Origin: Kutzneria viridogrisea
GTDB lineage: Bacteria; Actinomycetota; Actinomycetes; Mycobacteriales; Pseudonocardiaceae
Length of the DNA: 64,000 bases
Assembly: GCA_014138725.1 (NCBI GenBank)
Contig: JACJID010000002.1
Span: forward strand, 124,001 to 188,000
Direction: 5' to 3'
Position numbers and translations under genes: made by a program. Positions 24,646 to 33,357 of this stretch are shown one piece after another. The notes under the pieces were generated by a model. It had not been told where the DNA came from, did not search any database, and was given only the letters and a program-made list of their open reading frames with translations. How positions within the stretch are numbered: position 1 is the stretch's first letter; each line of letters starts with the position of its first letter.

Positions 24646-25325
24646 CCCACGAGTCCCGCCCAGCCACACGCGAGTCCCGCTCTGACGCACGTGAGTCCCG
24701 CTCAGCCGTTGGCGGGGCTCACGTGCGTCCGGGCCGACCCCGCCCGCCGCGATGTCATGAAGGTGCCGTTCAGGGCGTTGGGTGCTGTGAAGGGCACCTT
24801 CGTGACGTGCTGGGGTGGGGTGGCGGCTCAGCACCGGGTGCCGTGAAGGTGCCCTTTGGGACATCCAGTGTCGTGAAGGGCACTTTCGGGACGTGGGCGC
24901 GTGGCCCGGCGAGCCCGCTCTGGGCCTGTGCCGCCGTGCCGCGTGCCGTTCGGGTCGTTCACCGTCGCGAAGGGCACCTTCCTGGCACCGCCGAGACGCG
25001 CTGCGAAAGGACCATTCGCTGCGTCCAACGCAGTGAAAGCCACCTTCGCGGCGGTCGTGGCAGGCGCCCAGCGTCGCCAAAGGCACCTTCGGGACGTCGG
25101 CGGGGCGGGACTCGCGCACCAGCGAACGGGACTCACGCACCGGTGGACGGGACTGGCGCACCCCAGAACGAGACTCGCGCACCAGTGGGCGGGACTCGCC
25201 GGCACATCGGACGGGCGTGCGCCACACACCGTACGGGAGGCGCCGACACGCGGGGCGCGGAGCGCCGACACGCGGGGGACGGAGCGCCGACACGCGGGGG
25301 ACGGAGCGCCGACACGCGGGGTTGG
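24646..25325. repeat. 680-bp gene-free repeat island (families A, B and C)
   Basis: No gene is supportable here. TCCCGC units lie at 24654, 24675 and 24696 (21-bp spacing) right after the mce operon stop. Hairpin elements follow at 24754-24806 (14-bp stem with one G-T wobble), about 24845-24893 and about 24955-25100. GGGACT units (reverse of family B) are at 25107, 25128, 25149, 25170 and 25191, again exactly 21 bp apart. CGCCGACAC units (family C) are at 25241, 25263, 25285 and 25307, exactly 22 bp apart, ending 6 bp before the glycosyltransferase stop. It is the densest such region in the window and lies between convergent genes. Confidence 0.9.
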
Positions 25326-27266
25326 TCAGGAGCAGTCGTAGAGGGTGGATCCGGTCGGGGCGGAGCCGTAGGCCGAGGGGGTCACGACCTTGCAGTGGGT
25401 GCGGGCCCACTGCACGGCCTCCGGCACGAACGCCTGGACCGGGTCCCCGCTGACGGACCGGACCTCGGTGTTGCTGTCCAGCAGGAAGCGCAGTTGGCCG
25501 CTGGCCACGAGCGAGCTCATCTGCGCGGCGGTCGGCACCGGCACGTTGCCGTTGTAACCGCCGATGGCGATCACCGGCTTGCCGGTCTGCAGGATCACCG
25601 GCGAGGCGGCCGCCGACCCGACCATCGCGACGATCCACGTTGCCTTGCCCTGGTTGGCGACCAGGTAGTTCGCCAGGGCCGTGGGCAGCCCCGACGAGCC
25701 CTGCCCGAACCCGCCGAACCCGGCGCCGGCGGGACCGGCCGCGGGGAAGGTGGACGACACAGGTGTGTCCACAGTGGACGCGGCGTAGGCGGAGGGACCG
25801 GCCAGCACGGCGAGCAGCCCGGCGACCACGGAGGCGACGAGGATGCGTTGGCGCACAACGGGGGTCACCGCGGGGATGATCAATCCGAGGACCAGGGCCA
25901 CCACCACGGCGCTGGTGGTCATGGCCACCACCGGCACGAGCCAGGGCACGAACGAGGTGTTGCGGTCCAGCAGCGCCACACCCCAGAAGCCGGTGATCCC
26001 CAACGCGACGGGGAGCAGCAGAGCCCACGGGGTTGCCGTGCGGTACAAGCGGATCAGCGCGACCAGTCCGATGCCGACCACGGCGGCGAGCTCCGGGGCG
26101 AGGGCGGTCGTGTAGTACGGGTGCCAGATGCCCTGGGCGAAGCTGAAGACCACGAAGGTGGTGAGCAGCCAGCCGCCCCAGATGATCAGACCGGCGCGAC
26201 GCTGGTCGGTGCGTCGAGCCCGCCACGCCAGGGCCAGCGCGACCAGCCCGCCGATCGCGGCGAGCGGCAGCAGCCAGGAGATCTGGCTGCCCACCTGGGA
26301 GCTGAACAGCCTGCCGAGCCCGGACTGGTCGCCGCCGAATCCCCCGCCGCCGCGCGGCATCGCCCCGGCCGGGAAGTTCGGCATCCGGCCACCGCCGCCA
26401 CCCATCAGCCCCGGCGAGGCGAACCCGGTCTGCCCCAGCACACGCCCGAGTCCGTTGTAGCCGAACACGAGGTCGCTGACGGTGTTGTCCAGGCTGCCGT
26501 CGATGTACGGGCGGTCGGCGGCGGGAATGGCGTCGACCACGAGCATCCAGCTGGCGCTGACCGCGAGCAGCACGGCGGATGCGATGCCCAGCCCGGCGAT
26601 CCGGCTGCGCAACCGGTTCGGCGCCGCGACCAGGTAGGCCAGGCCGAAGGCGGGCAGCACGAGGTAGGCCTGCAACATCTTGGTGTTGAACGCGAGCCCG
26701 ACGGCCAGGGCACACCACACCATGGGCAGCCACCGCCCGGAGCGCACGGCGTTGGAGCAGGCCCACGCGGCGAGCACGAGCAGCAGCACCAGCAGGGTGT
26801 CGGGGTTGTTGTGCCGGGTGATCGCCACGGTGATGGGCGTCAGGGTGAAAACCAGTGCGGCGATGATCGCGGCCAGGTGCCCATAGGTGCGGCGCACCAC
26901 TAGGTGCAGCACCGCCACGGTGAGCACGCCCGCAACGGCTTGCGGCAGCAGCAGGCTCCACGAGTTGAAGCCGAAAGCGCGCGCCGACAGGGCCTGTACC
27001 CACAGCGCCAGCGGCGGCTTGTCCACCGTGACCGCCGACCCGGCGTCCAGCGCGCCGAAGAAGAACGCCTTCCAGCTCTGCGTCTCACCGAGCACGGCGG
27101 CGGCGTAGAAGGTGTTGGCGTAGCCGTTGATGGACAGCGCCCAGGTGTAGAGCCCCGCGGCGAGGACCAGCACGGCGGCCAGCGCCGGGCGCGACCACCG
27201 CGGCCGGGCGGGTTGCTCGGTGACGACCGGTGCGGTGGCGGGCACCGTCAGCAGATCAGTACTCAC
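25326..27266 (-). CDS. Polytopic membrane glycosyltransferase, PMT/ArnT (GT39/GT83-like)
   Basis: This 646-aa protein has about ten or more hydrophobic helices and a C-terminal extracytoplasmic domain. The first loop, SINGYANTFYAAAVLGETQSW, and the motif AGSAVTVDKPPLALWVQALS (Asp in the DKPP segment) are typical of dolichol- or polyprenol-phosphate sugar-dependent glycosyltransferases in actinobacteria. A Gly-rich loop (GLMGGGGGRMPNF) lies in the middle. The C-terminal part (about 510-646) has IGGYNGNVPVPT. It would transfer a sugar from a lipid carrier to an envelope acceptor. The start is GTG with a weak site. Family C repeats abut its stop. Confidence 0.87.
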   Translation of the reverse strand: MSTDLLTVPATAPVVTEQPARPRWSRPALAAVLVLAAGLYTWALSINGYANTFYAAAVLGETQSWKAFFFGALDAGSAVTVDKPPLALWVQALSARAFGFNSWSLLLPQAVAGVLTVAVLHLVVRRTYGHLAAIIAALVFTLTPITVAITRHNNPDTLLVLLLVLAAWACSNAVRSGRWLPMVWCALAVGLAFNTKMLQAYLVLPAFGLAYLVAAPNRLRSRIAGLGIASAVLLAVSASWMLVVDAIPAADRPYIDGSLDNTVSDLVFGYNGLGRVLGQTGFASPGLMGGGGGRMPNFPAGAMPRGGGGFGGDQSGLGRLFSSQVGSQISWLLPLAAIGGLVALALAWRARRTDQRRAGLIIWGGWLLTTFVVFSFAQGIWHPYYTTALAPELAAVVGIGLVALIRLYRTATPWALLLPVALGITGFWGVALLDRNTSFVPWLVPVVAMTTSAVVVALVLGLIIPAVTPVVRQRILVASVVAGLLAVLAGPSAYAASTVDTPVSSTFPAAGPAGAGFGGFGQGSSGLPTALANYLVANQGKATWIVAMVGSAAASPVILQTGKPVIAIGGYNGNVPVPTAAQMSSLVASGQLRFLLDSNTEVRSVSGDPVQAFVPEAVQWARTHCKVVTPSAYGSAPTGSTLYDCS

Positions 27267-27326
27267 CTTCGCAGGATCGCGAGGCCACCTGGGAGCAAGC
27301 TGGAAACGGGCTGGGAACTGACCAGA

Positions 27327-27752
27327 TCAGCTGCCGGGCGCCTGGAACATCACCGGGGGCACGGTGGAGGCGGCCTTGGGACGGCTGGGCTGCTCCGGTG
27401 CCAGCGTGATCTCCGGCTCCGGCTCCGGCTCCTCCTTGCTCTCCGCCTCCCGCGCGGGCTCCTCGGCCGCGGCCGCGGGCTGCGGTGCGGACGCGGGCGC
27501 GGACTCGGTCTGGCCGAGGGCCTGCCTGGCCTGCTCGATCCACATGCCCCACATGCCCTCGTCGCGGGTGCCACGCACCTCGGCCTTGAGCGCCGACAGC
27601 GCGCCACGCACCTGGGCGGCCAGCACGGAGTGCCCGCGTACCGCGGCCCACACCTCGACCTCGCGCCGCTTGACGACCTGGCGGACCTTCTCCAGCAACG
27701 CCGGGCGTGACAGGGAGAGCCACTGCTCGACGACGACAGGAGTTGAGGGCAT
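27327..27752 (-). CDS. Hypothetical protein with helical N-terminus and acidic Pro-rich tail
   Basis: This 141-aa protein is not assignable to a family. Residues 1-80 are predicted helical and amphipathic (VEQWLSLSRPALLEKVRQVV, LAAQVRGALSALKAEVRG). Residues 85-141 are Ala/Glu/Pro-rich and low-complexity (EEPAREAESKEEPEPEPE), probably disordered. There is no signal peptide or membrane segment. The ATG is supported by AAGGATGG 8 nt upstream. The gene ends 60 bp before the glycosyltransferase start on the same strand, so they may be co-transcribed. Confidence 0.65.
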   Translation of the reverse strand: MPSTPVVVEQWLSLSRPALLEKVRQVVKRREVEVWAAVRGHSVLAAQVRGALSALKAEVRGTRDEGMWGMWIEQARQALGQTESAPASAPQPAAAAEEPAREAESKEEPEPEPEITLAPEQPSRPKAASTVPPVMFQAPGS

Positions 27753-27962
27753 TCGGAAGCCATCCTTAAAACCGGGGGTACATCATTACCGGCCGATCGC
27801 CGCGCCGCCGATCGGCTCAGCCGATTCTACCCGCACTGCGCGGAGCGTGACGCGCCACTGGGCTGAATCGGTGAACTACTTGCAGCATCCACATCTAGTC
27901 GGCAAATTGTCAACTCGGCGCCACGCGGCGGCCACGTCCGGAGCGGATCCTCGGAGGTCGTG

Positions 27963-30056
27963 ATGCGCAGGCTTGCACTGGTGACCGTGACATCAATGCT
28001 GGTGGCGACCGTCGGCCTCGGCTGGACCAGTCCGGCGGGGGCGGCACCGCCCGCCGCCGCGGACAGCCAGGACAGCGAGCCGGTCGGCCCCGGCACCACG
28101 CTGACCGACTTCAGCCAGACCTTCGAGGGCATCCCGTTGCGCGGCAACGTGCTCGACGCGGACCTGGGCGATCCGCGACTGTCGGTGGGCCTGCTGACCC
28201 CGCCGGTGGTGGGCCAGGCCCAGACCGTCACCGAGATGGCGACCGCCCAGCACGCGATCGCCGCCGTCAACGGGGACTTCTTCGACATCAACAACACCGG
28301 GTCCACCCTGGGCATCGAGGTCCAGGGCGGCACGCTGCGCAAGGGCCCGCAGACCGACCCCTCGCCCTGGCACCACGCGGTCGGGGTGGACGCGGGCAGG
28401 GTGGGCCGCATCGTGGAGGCCTACCTGGACGGCCAGGTCGTGCTGCCCGGCGGAAAGTACCGGCTCGACGGCCTCAACCAGGTGCAGGTGCCCGCCGGCG
28501 CGGGTCTCGGGGTGTTCACCCCGCTGTGGGGCACCGCCTCGCGGGCGTTCCTCGGCTCACCGAGGACGCACGAGGTCACGGTCTCCGGCGGGCGGGTGGT
28601 CCGGCACGGCGCGGACCGGATCCCCGGGGACGGCTTCGTGCTGGCGGGCACCGGCAGCGAGGCCGACCTGCTCGCGGCGCTGCCGGTCGGGGCGCCGGTC
28701 GGGGTCAGCTACGCGCCGCGCACCGAGCCGGACCACCGGTTCGACACGCTGATGGGCGCCCGCGACGTGCTCGTGCGGGCGGGAGTGGCGGACCAGACCC
28801 TGGACGACACCTCGGTCAACCCGGAGACGGCCATCGGCTTCTCCCAGGACGGCAAGCACATGATGCTGGTCGTGATCGACGGCCGGTCGGCGGTCAGCAA
28901 GGGCGTCACCGAGCGGCAACTGGCCAGGTGGATGCAGCAGCGCGGGGCCTACGAGGCGGTGGTCGTGGACGGCGGCGGCTCCAGCGAGCTGATCAGCCGC
29001 GACGCGGGCGGCACCTCGACCAGCGTGCGCAACGTGCCCTCCGACGGGGTGGAACGCCCGGTGGGCAACGGGATCGGGCTGTTCTCCGCGCCGGGCAGCG
29101 GGCACCTCACCGGCATCCGGCTTGGCAAGGTGCCCGCCGTGTTCACCGGTCTGCACCGCAGGCTCACCGCGACTGGGTACGACGAGACCTACGGCCCGGC
29201 CCGCACCGGGGCGCTGCGCTGGACGGGCGCGGACCAGGACGGGGTGCTGACGGGCGGATCGCCTGGCACGGCCCAGGTCTCGGTGACCTCGCGCGGCGTG
29301 CGTGGCAGCGGCTCGGTGCGGGTGCTGCCCGCGCTGACCCGCATCGCCGTGCCGCAGGTGGACCTCACCGGTGGGCGGCCCGCCGGGTTCACGGTCACTG
29401 GCTACGACGCCGCGGGCGAGTCCTCGGCGGTCGACCCGTGCGACGTTCGACTGGACTACGACCGGGACCTGATCCGGATCACCCCGCGCGCGGACGGCTC
29501 GTTCGCGGTGAAGGCGTTGGCGGACAAGGCGTTCACCACGGTCACGGCACAGGTCGGCGACCGGGTCACGACCTTCCCGGTAGCCGTCGGCCTGGAGTCG
29601 GAGCCGGTCACCGGGTTCGAGGACGCGGGGTCGTGGAAGTTCGGCAGCGCGCGGGGCTCGGGCTCGCTGGCCAGCGTGCCGGGGCGGCACGGCAACGCGC
29701 TGGGCATGTCGGTGGACTTCACCGCTTCCGAGCAGACCCGCACCGGGGTGGCGACCGCGCCCGCTCCGATCCCGGTTCCCGGGCGGGCACACGGGTTCGA
29801 GATGTCGGTCAACGGGGACGGCAGGGGCGGCTGGCTGGCCGTGCTGATCAGCGACGCGAACGGCCGGAACTACTCGGTGTACGGGGACTACGTGACCTGG
29901 AACGGCTGGCGGCGCACGAGGTTCACCGTGCCGGACGGGGTGGCCTACCCGGTCGCGGTGCGCGGGGTGGAGGAGATCGAGGCCAAGCGGATCCACCGCT
30001 ACACCGGGCACCTGGACTTCGACGACCTGACCGCGCAGGTCTCACCGAGGACCTGA
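27963..30056 (+). CDS. Secreted phosphodiester glycosidase (NAGPA/DUF2233 family) with C-terminal beta domains
   Basis: This 697-aa exported protein has a signal peptide (LALVTVTSMLVATVGLGWTS-PAGA) and a phosphodiester glycosidase domain to about residue 385. Visible motifs are AIAAVNGDFFDINNTG, ETAIGFSQDGKHMMLVVIDG, then VVVDGGGSSELISR and a late GNGIGLF. This matches NAGPA-like enzymes that release sugars from phosphodiester-linked conjugates. The remaining 310 residues look like Ig-like and lectin-like beta domains that may bind carbohydrate. ATG 27963 has GGAGG 5 nt upstream; the GTG three bases earlier is too close to it. Its target might be a cell-wall glycopolymer, which is an inference. 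Confidence 0.87.
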   Translation: MRRLALVTVTSMLVATVGLGWTSPAGAAPPAAADSQDSEPVGPGTTLTDFSQTFEGIPLRGNVLDADLGDPRLSVGLLTPPVVGQAQTVTEMATAQHAIAAVNGDFFDINNTGSTLGIEVQGGTLRKGPQTDPSPWHHAVGVDAGRVGRIVEAYLDGQVVLPGGKYRLDGLNQVQVPAGAGLGVFTPLWGTASRAFLGSPRTHEVTVSGGRVVRHGADRIPGDGFVLAGTGSEADLLAALPVGAPVGVSYAPRTEPDHRFDTLMGARDVLVRAGVADQTLDDTSVNPETAIGFSQDGKHMMLVVIDGRSAVSKGVTERQLARWMQQRGAYEAVVVDGGGSSELISRDAGGTSTSVRNVPSDGVERPVGNGIGLFSAPGSGHLTGIRLGKVPAVFTGLHRRLTATGYDETYGPARTGALRWTGADQDGVLTGGSPGTAQVSVTSRGVRGSGSVRVLPALTRIAVPQVDLTGGRPAGFTVTGYDAAGESSAVDPCDVRLDYDRDLIRITPRADGSFAVKALADKAFTTVTAQVGDRVTTFPVAVGLESEPVTGFEDAGSWKFGSARGSGSLASVPGRHGNALGMSVDFTASEQTRTGVATAPAPIPVPGRAHGFEMSVNGDGRGGWLAVLISDANGRNYSVYGDYVTWNGWRRTRFTVPDGVAYPVAVRGVEEIEAKRIHRYTGHLDFDDLTAQVSPRT

Positions 30057-30106
30057 GCACACAGCTGCGCCGGGTACCCGGCGGGTACCCGGCGCAGTGT
30101 GCGTCC

Positions 30107-31468
30107 TCAGCTGTTCTGGTCGGCGAACGCCTTGCGGGGCAGCATGTTCTGCACCTCGGCGGCGTCGGTGGCGCGCGGCTCGGCCACGTGCACCATGGAC
30201 ACGGCCTCGCGGCCGAGCAGGCCGCTGCCGACCCAGTCGAACAGGATTCGGACCTTGCGGTTGAAGGTCGGCATCTTGGCGACGTGGTAGGCGCGGTGCA
30301 TGGCCCACGCGAGGTAGCCCTTGGCCTTGGTGTTGTAGACGTCGGCCACGCCCTTGTGCAGGCCCAGGCTGGCCACCGCGCCCACGTTCTTGTGCACGTA
30401 GACGGTGGCGGGCTTGCCGCGCAGCACGGCCAGGATGTTGGCGGCCAGGTGCTTGGCCTGCCGCACCGCGTGCTGGGCGTTGGGCGGGCAGGTGGCGTTC
30501 GGGTCGTCGTCGGTGCGCGACAGGTCCGGCACGGCGGCGCAGTCGCCCGCGGCCCACACCACGCCCTCCTGGCCCTCCACCTGCATGGCGGCGTTGGCCA
30601 CCACGCGACGGCGCTGGTCCAGCGGCAGGCCCGACTTGGCCAGCACCGGGTTCGCGGTGACGCCCGCGGTCCAGATGATCGTGTCGCTGGCGAACTCGCT
30701 GCCGTCGGACAGCTTGACCACGCCGCCCTGCACGCTCTCCGCGCGGGTGTCGAGGAAGACCTCGATGCCGCGGGCCCGCAGCTTGTCCACGGTGTAGACG
30801 CCCAGGCTCTCGCGCACCTCGGGCAGGATGCGCGAGGCGGCCTCGACCAGCACCCAGCGCACGTCCTCGGGCTTGATGGTCGGGTAGTACTTCAGCGCGG
30901 CGCGGGTCATGTCCTCCAGCTCGCCCAGCGCCTCGACACCGGCGAACCCGCCGCCCATGACCGTGAAGGTCAGCAGCTTGCGGCGCAGCTCGGGGTCGTT
31001 GGTGCTGGCGGCCAGGTCCATCCGCGACAGCACGTGGTTGCGCAGGTAGACGGCCTCGCCGATGGTCTTCAGGCCGATGCCGTGCTCGGCGAGGCCCGGG
31101 ATCGGCAGCAGCCGGGTCACCGCGCCAAGGGCCACGACCAGCATGTCGTAGCCGAGCTGCTCGGTGGAGCCGCCATCGGTCTCGATGGTGACCAGCTTCG
31201 CGTCGGGATCCACGGAGGTGACACGCGCGGTGCGCACGTGGCAGCGGTCCAGGGTCTTGCGCAGCGGGACCGTCACGTGCCTGGGCTCGATGGCGCCAGC
31301 GGCGGCCTCGGGCAGGAACGGCTGGTAGGTCATGTGGGGCTGCGGGTCCACGATGGTGACGGACGCCTCGTTCGCGCGCAGCTTCTTCTGCAGGCGCAGC
31401 GCGGTGTAGAGCCCCACGTAGCCGCCTCCGAGGACGACTATCCGAGTTGGCTGATTCCTCGCGGGCAC
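30107..31468 (-). CDS. ndh: Type II NADH dehydrogenase (NDH-2)
   Basis: This 453-aa flavoprotein would oxidise NADH and reduce quinone without proton pumping. The FAD-binding GxGxxG is in RIVVLGGGYVGLYTALRL near the N-terminus. The NADH-binding fold is in FTVMGGGFAGVEALGELED near residue 170. VWAAGDCAAVPD contacts FAD. The C-terminal region carries amphipathic segments for membrane attachment. The GTG at 31468 is set by the ribosome site GGAGGGGATT on the minus strand; upstream in-frame starts lie in the promoter region. It is divergent from a TetR regulator, with candidate operators between them. Confidence 0.92.
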   Translation of the reverse strand: MPARNQPTRIVVLGGGYVGLYTALRLQKKLRANEASVTIVDPQPHMTYQPFLPEAAAGAIEPRHVTVPLRKTLDRCHVRTARVTSVDPDAKLVTIETDGGSTEQLGYDMLVVALGAVTRLLPIPGLAEHGIGLKTIGEAVYLRNHVLSRMDLAASTNDPELRRKLLTFTVMGGGFAGVEALGELEDMTRAALKYYPTIKPEDVRWVLVEAASRILPEVRESLGVYTVDKLRARGIEVFLDTRAESVQGGVVKLSDGSEFASDTIIWTAGVTANPVLAKSGLPLDQRRRVVANAAMQVEGQEGVVWAAGDCAAVPDLSRTDDDPNATCPPNAQHAVRQAKHLAANILAVLRGKPATVYVHKNVGAVASLGLHKGVADVYNTKAKGYLAWAMHRAYHVAKMPTFNRKVRILFDWVGSGLLGREAVSMVHVAEPRATDAAEVQNMLPRKAFADQNS

Positions 31469-31504
31469 GGCCAATCCCCTCCGGTTTCGATACATCAATG
31501 CACT

Positions 31505-31539
31505 CGATACACCGACGTACTGAGTGTAAGGCTGTATCG
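31505..31539. promoter_or_regulatory. Candidate TetR operator between ndh and the TetR gene
   Basis: CGATACA (31505-31511) and TGTATCG (31533-31539) form a 7-bp inverted repeat. Nested in it are TACAC (31508-31512) and GTGTA (31524-31528). A further CGATACATC copy lies at 31488-31496. The stretch is AT-richer than its surroundings, spans the divergent promoters and reaches almost to the TetR start. It is the natural place for autoregulation. Confidence 0.6.
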
Positions 31540-31547
31540 TGATCACC

Positions 31548-32162
31548 ATGGCCGGTTCTGACAGTGACGTCAGCCACCCCAACGGCGTAGCCCCGCGCAA
31601 ACGGGTGCACACGAAGGCCCGTTTGCTCCGTGCAGCCGTCGAGGTGCTTGCGGAGCGTGGTTACGCGGCCTCCTCGATCGATGAGATCTGCGCCCGAGCG
31701 GGTTACACCCGCGGTGCGTTCTACTCGAACTACGGCAGCAAGGACGAACTGGTCGTCGAGGTGTTCGACCAGTACGCCACCGATCGCCGCGAACGGCTGG
31801 AGGCGCTGGCCGCCACCGACCTCGCGCCCACGTCACTGGCCAGGGAGCTGCTGGAGCTCAACGAGGAGGACAGCGCGCTGAGCGCCGTCATCCTGGAGTT
31901 CCGGATGCACGCCCGGCGCAACCCCGAGCTGGTCGCCCGGCTGGACAAGCACGACGAGGACGCGTCCACCGCCTTCGCCGAACTGCTGGCCCGCGTCGTG
32001 CCCCCCGGTTCCGCGCTGGCCGGGCTGCCGCCCAAGCAGCTCGCGACCTTCCTGCTGGCCCTGCGCGCGGGCACGCTGACCCGGATCCTGCACGGCGGCC
32101 AGAGCGCCGCCCAGGCCCACCTCGCCTTCACCACCGTGCTGACCACCCTGCTGACGGGGTGA
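31548..32162 (+). CDS. TetR-family transcriptional regulator
   Basis: This 204-aa protein has an N-terminal TetR helix-turn-helix: RVHTKARLLRAAVEVLAERG then ASSIDEICARAGYTRGAFYS and NYGSKDELV, residues about 17-65. A variable ligand-binding domain follows. The repressor is divergent from ndh, so regulation of ndh or of itself is likely. ATG 31548 is used; GTG 31539 would add three residues but sits inside the inverted repeat. No ribosome site is seen for either, so the transcript may be leaderless. The ligand is unknown. Confidence 0.88.
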   Translation: MAGSDSDVSHPNGVAPRKRVHTKARLLRAAVEVLAERGYAASSIDEICARAGYTRGAFYSNYGSKDELVVEVFDQYATDRRERLEALAATDLAPTSLARELLELNEEDSALSAVILEFRMHARRNPELVARLDKHDEDASTAFAELLARVVPPGSALAGLPPKQLATFLLALRAGTLTRILHGGQSAAQAHLAFTTVLTTLLTG

Positions 32163-32167
32163 GCGGT

Positions 32168-32220
32168 GTCATGAACGTGCCGTTCGCGACACCAGATGTC
32201 CGCAACGGCACTTTCGTGAC
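32168..32220. repeat. Family A hairpin downstream of the TetR gene
   Basis: GTCATGAACGTGCCGTT (32168-32184) pairs with AACGGCACTTTCGTGAC (32204-32220), a 17-nt stem with one wobble and one mismatch. It starts 5 bp after the TetR stop codon. There is no T-tract. Confidence 0.75.
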
Positions 32221-32442
32221 ACCGCGCGGCGGACCCGGAGCCCCCGTCCCGGGGGTGTGGGCGGGGGCTCCGGTCCTACCGCCCGGCCGCCAAGGGGGAG
32301 GAAGCGGCGGGCGGTATCATTAAACCGCGTGACGGCCGTTGTTCACGGCTTATCCGCTCGGTTGGTGGTCAAGGTCGACTCGCGGGTATTGGCGCGTCTG
32401 GCACACTGTGTGGGTGGGAACCCACTCGGGGGTACGCCTCTA

Positions 32443-33357
32443 ATGATCAAACACCAGATGACTGCTTCTCCGGCCACCGCCGCCCTCGTGGACGCGGTGG
32501 ACATCCGGCCTGGCCAGCGGGTGCTCCAGGTGGCACTCGGTGATCGTCCCTACGACGAGGACCAGGCCGTGACCGTCTCCGGCGAGGACGCCTACCTCGG
32601 CGACCCGTCGGGAGGCCCCTACGACAGAATCGTGGTCACCGCCGGGGTCGCGGGCATCTCCCCGCACTGGCTGGACCAGCTCGCCCCGGACGGCGTGATC
32701 TACGCCCCGGTGGCGCACGGCGGCATGCACCCGGTGCTGGCGGTGCGCAAGAGGGCCGCGGGCCCGCACGCCCGGCCGGTGCTGTGGACGGACTTCCCGC
32801 CCGCCAGCGGCCCGCTGCGCCCGGACGCCCTGTTCCGGCACGACCCGACGCACCTGGTGCCCGGCCCGATCAGCTTCCGGCTGCCCGGCGGCCACCTGGG
32901 CCTGTCCGAGCAGAGCTACCAGGACCTCTGGTTCTTCCTCGCGGCACGGGACGCCCGGATCACCCGCGCGGAGCTGGACGACCCGGAGTTCGACCCGGCC
33001 AACGGCTGCTGCGCCAAGCGCGAGCCCGCGCACGGCACGGCGTGGATCCAGACCGACGGCTCGATCGTGGCGGCCGGTGACCGCAACCGCGCGATGGCGG
33101 TGGTGAACCTGCTGCTGGCCCAGGCCACGCAGTGGGACAAGGCCCTGGACCGGCCTTCGTTCACCCAGTGGCAGTGCGGCTTCCAGCGCGACGACCTGGT
33201 CAGCCACCCGCTGTGGCTGCCGCACCGCTGGCAACTGAGCTCGCAGGCCCCGCGGATCAGCGGTGTGGAGCCGAGGGCACGGCGCTCGCCGGGTGGTACG
33301 CGGCCAGCGGTAGCGTCGCCGCCCCGGCCGCGACCGACCCTGGCCCCAGCTCGCTGA
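32443..33357 (+). CDS. PCMT-like protein with degenerate SAM-binding motif
   Basis: This protein of about 304 aa resembles the protein-L-isoaspartate O-methyltransferase fold in its middle part: RPGQRVLQVALGD, GGPYDRIVVTAGVAGISPHW, LDQLAPDGVIYAPVAHGG. The usual motif I (GTGTGY) is replaced by ALGDRPYD and the preceding N-terminal third is absent. A C-terminal domain of about 150 aa follows. Methyltransferase activity is doubtful. The start is uncertain: ATG 32443 is taken, but the frame is open from 32257 and a GTG at 32330 is possible. The last 101 bp overlap the convergent ROK gene, and the terminal Arg/Pro-rich tail may reflect that overlap. Confidence 0.65.
   Translation: MIKHQMTASPATAALVDAVDIRPGQRVLQVALGDRPYDEDQAVTVSGEDAYLGDPSGGPYDRIVVTAGVAGISPHWLDQLAPDGVIYAPVAHGGMHPVLAVRKRAAGPHARPVLWTDFPPASGPLRPDALFRHDPTHLVPGPISFRLPGGHLGLSEQSYQDLWFFLAARDARITRAELDDPEFDPANGCCAKREPAHGTAWIQTDGSIVAAGDRNRAMAVVNLLLAQATQWDKALDRPSFTQWQCGFQRDDLVSHPLWLPHRWQLSSQAPRISGVEPRARRSPGGTRPAVASPPRPRPTLAPAR

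Noticed and set aside
24646-25325. Insertion sequence or transposon remnant
   Set aside because: No transposase-like frame, no terminal inverted repeats and no target duplication; only short repeats are present.
23692-27003. A 1103-codon minus-strand open frame
   Set aside because: It crosses mceF, the closing secreted gene, a repeat island and the glycosyltransferase in another frame. Composition is shadow-like.
32257-32442. N-terminal extension of the PCMT-like gene
   Set aside because: The frame is open, but residues are Arg/Gly-rich repeat translation with no family similarity; ATG 32443 precedes the conserved part.
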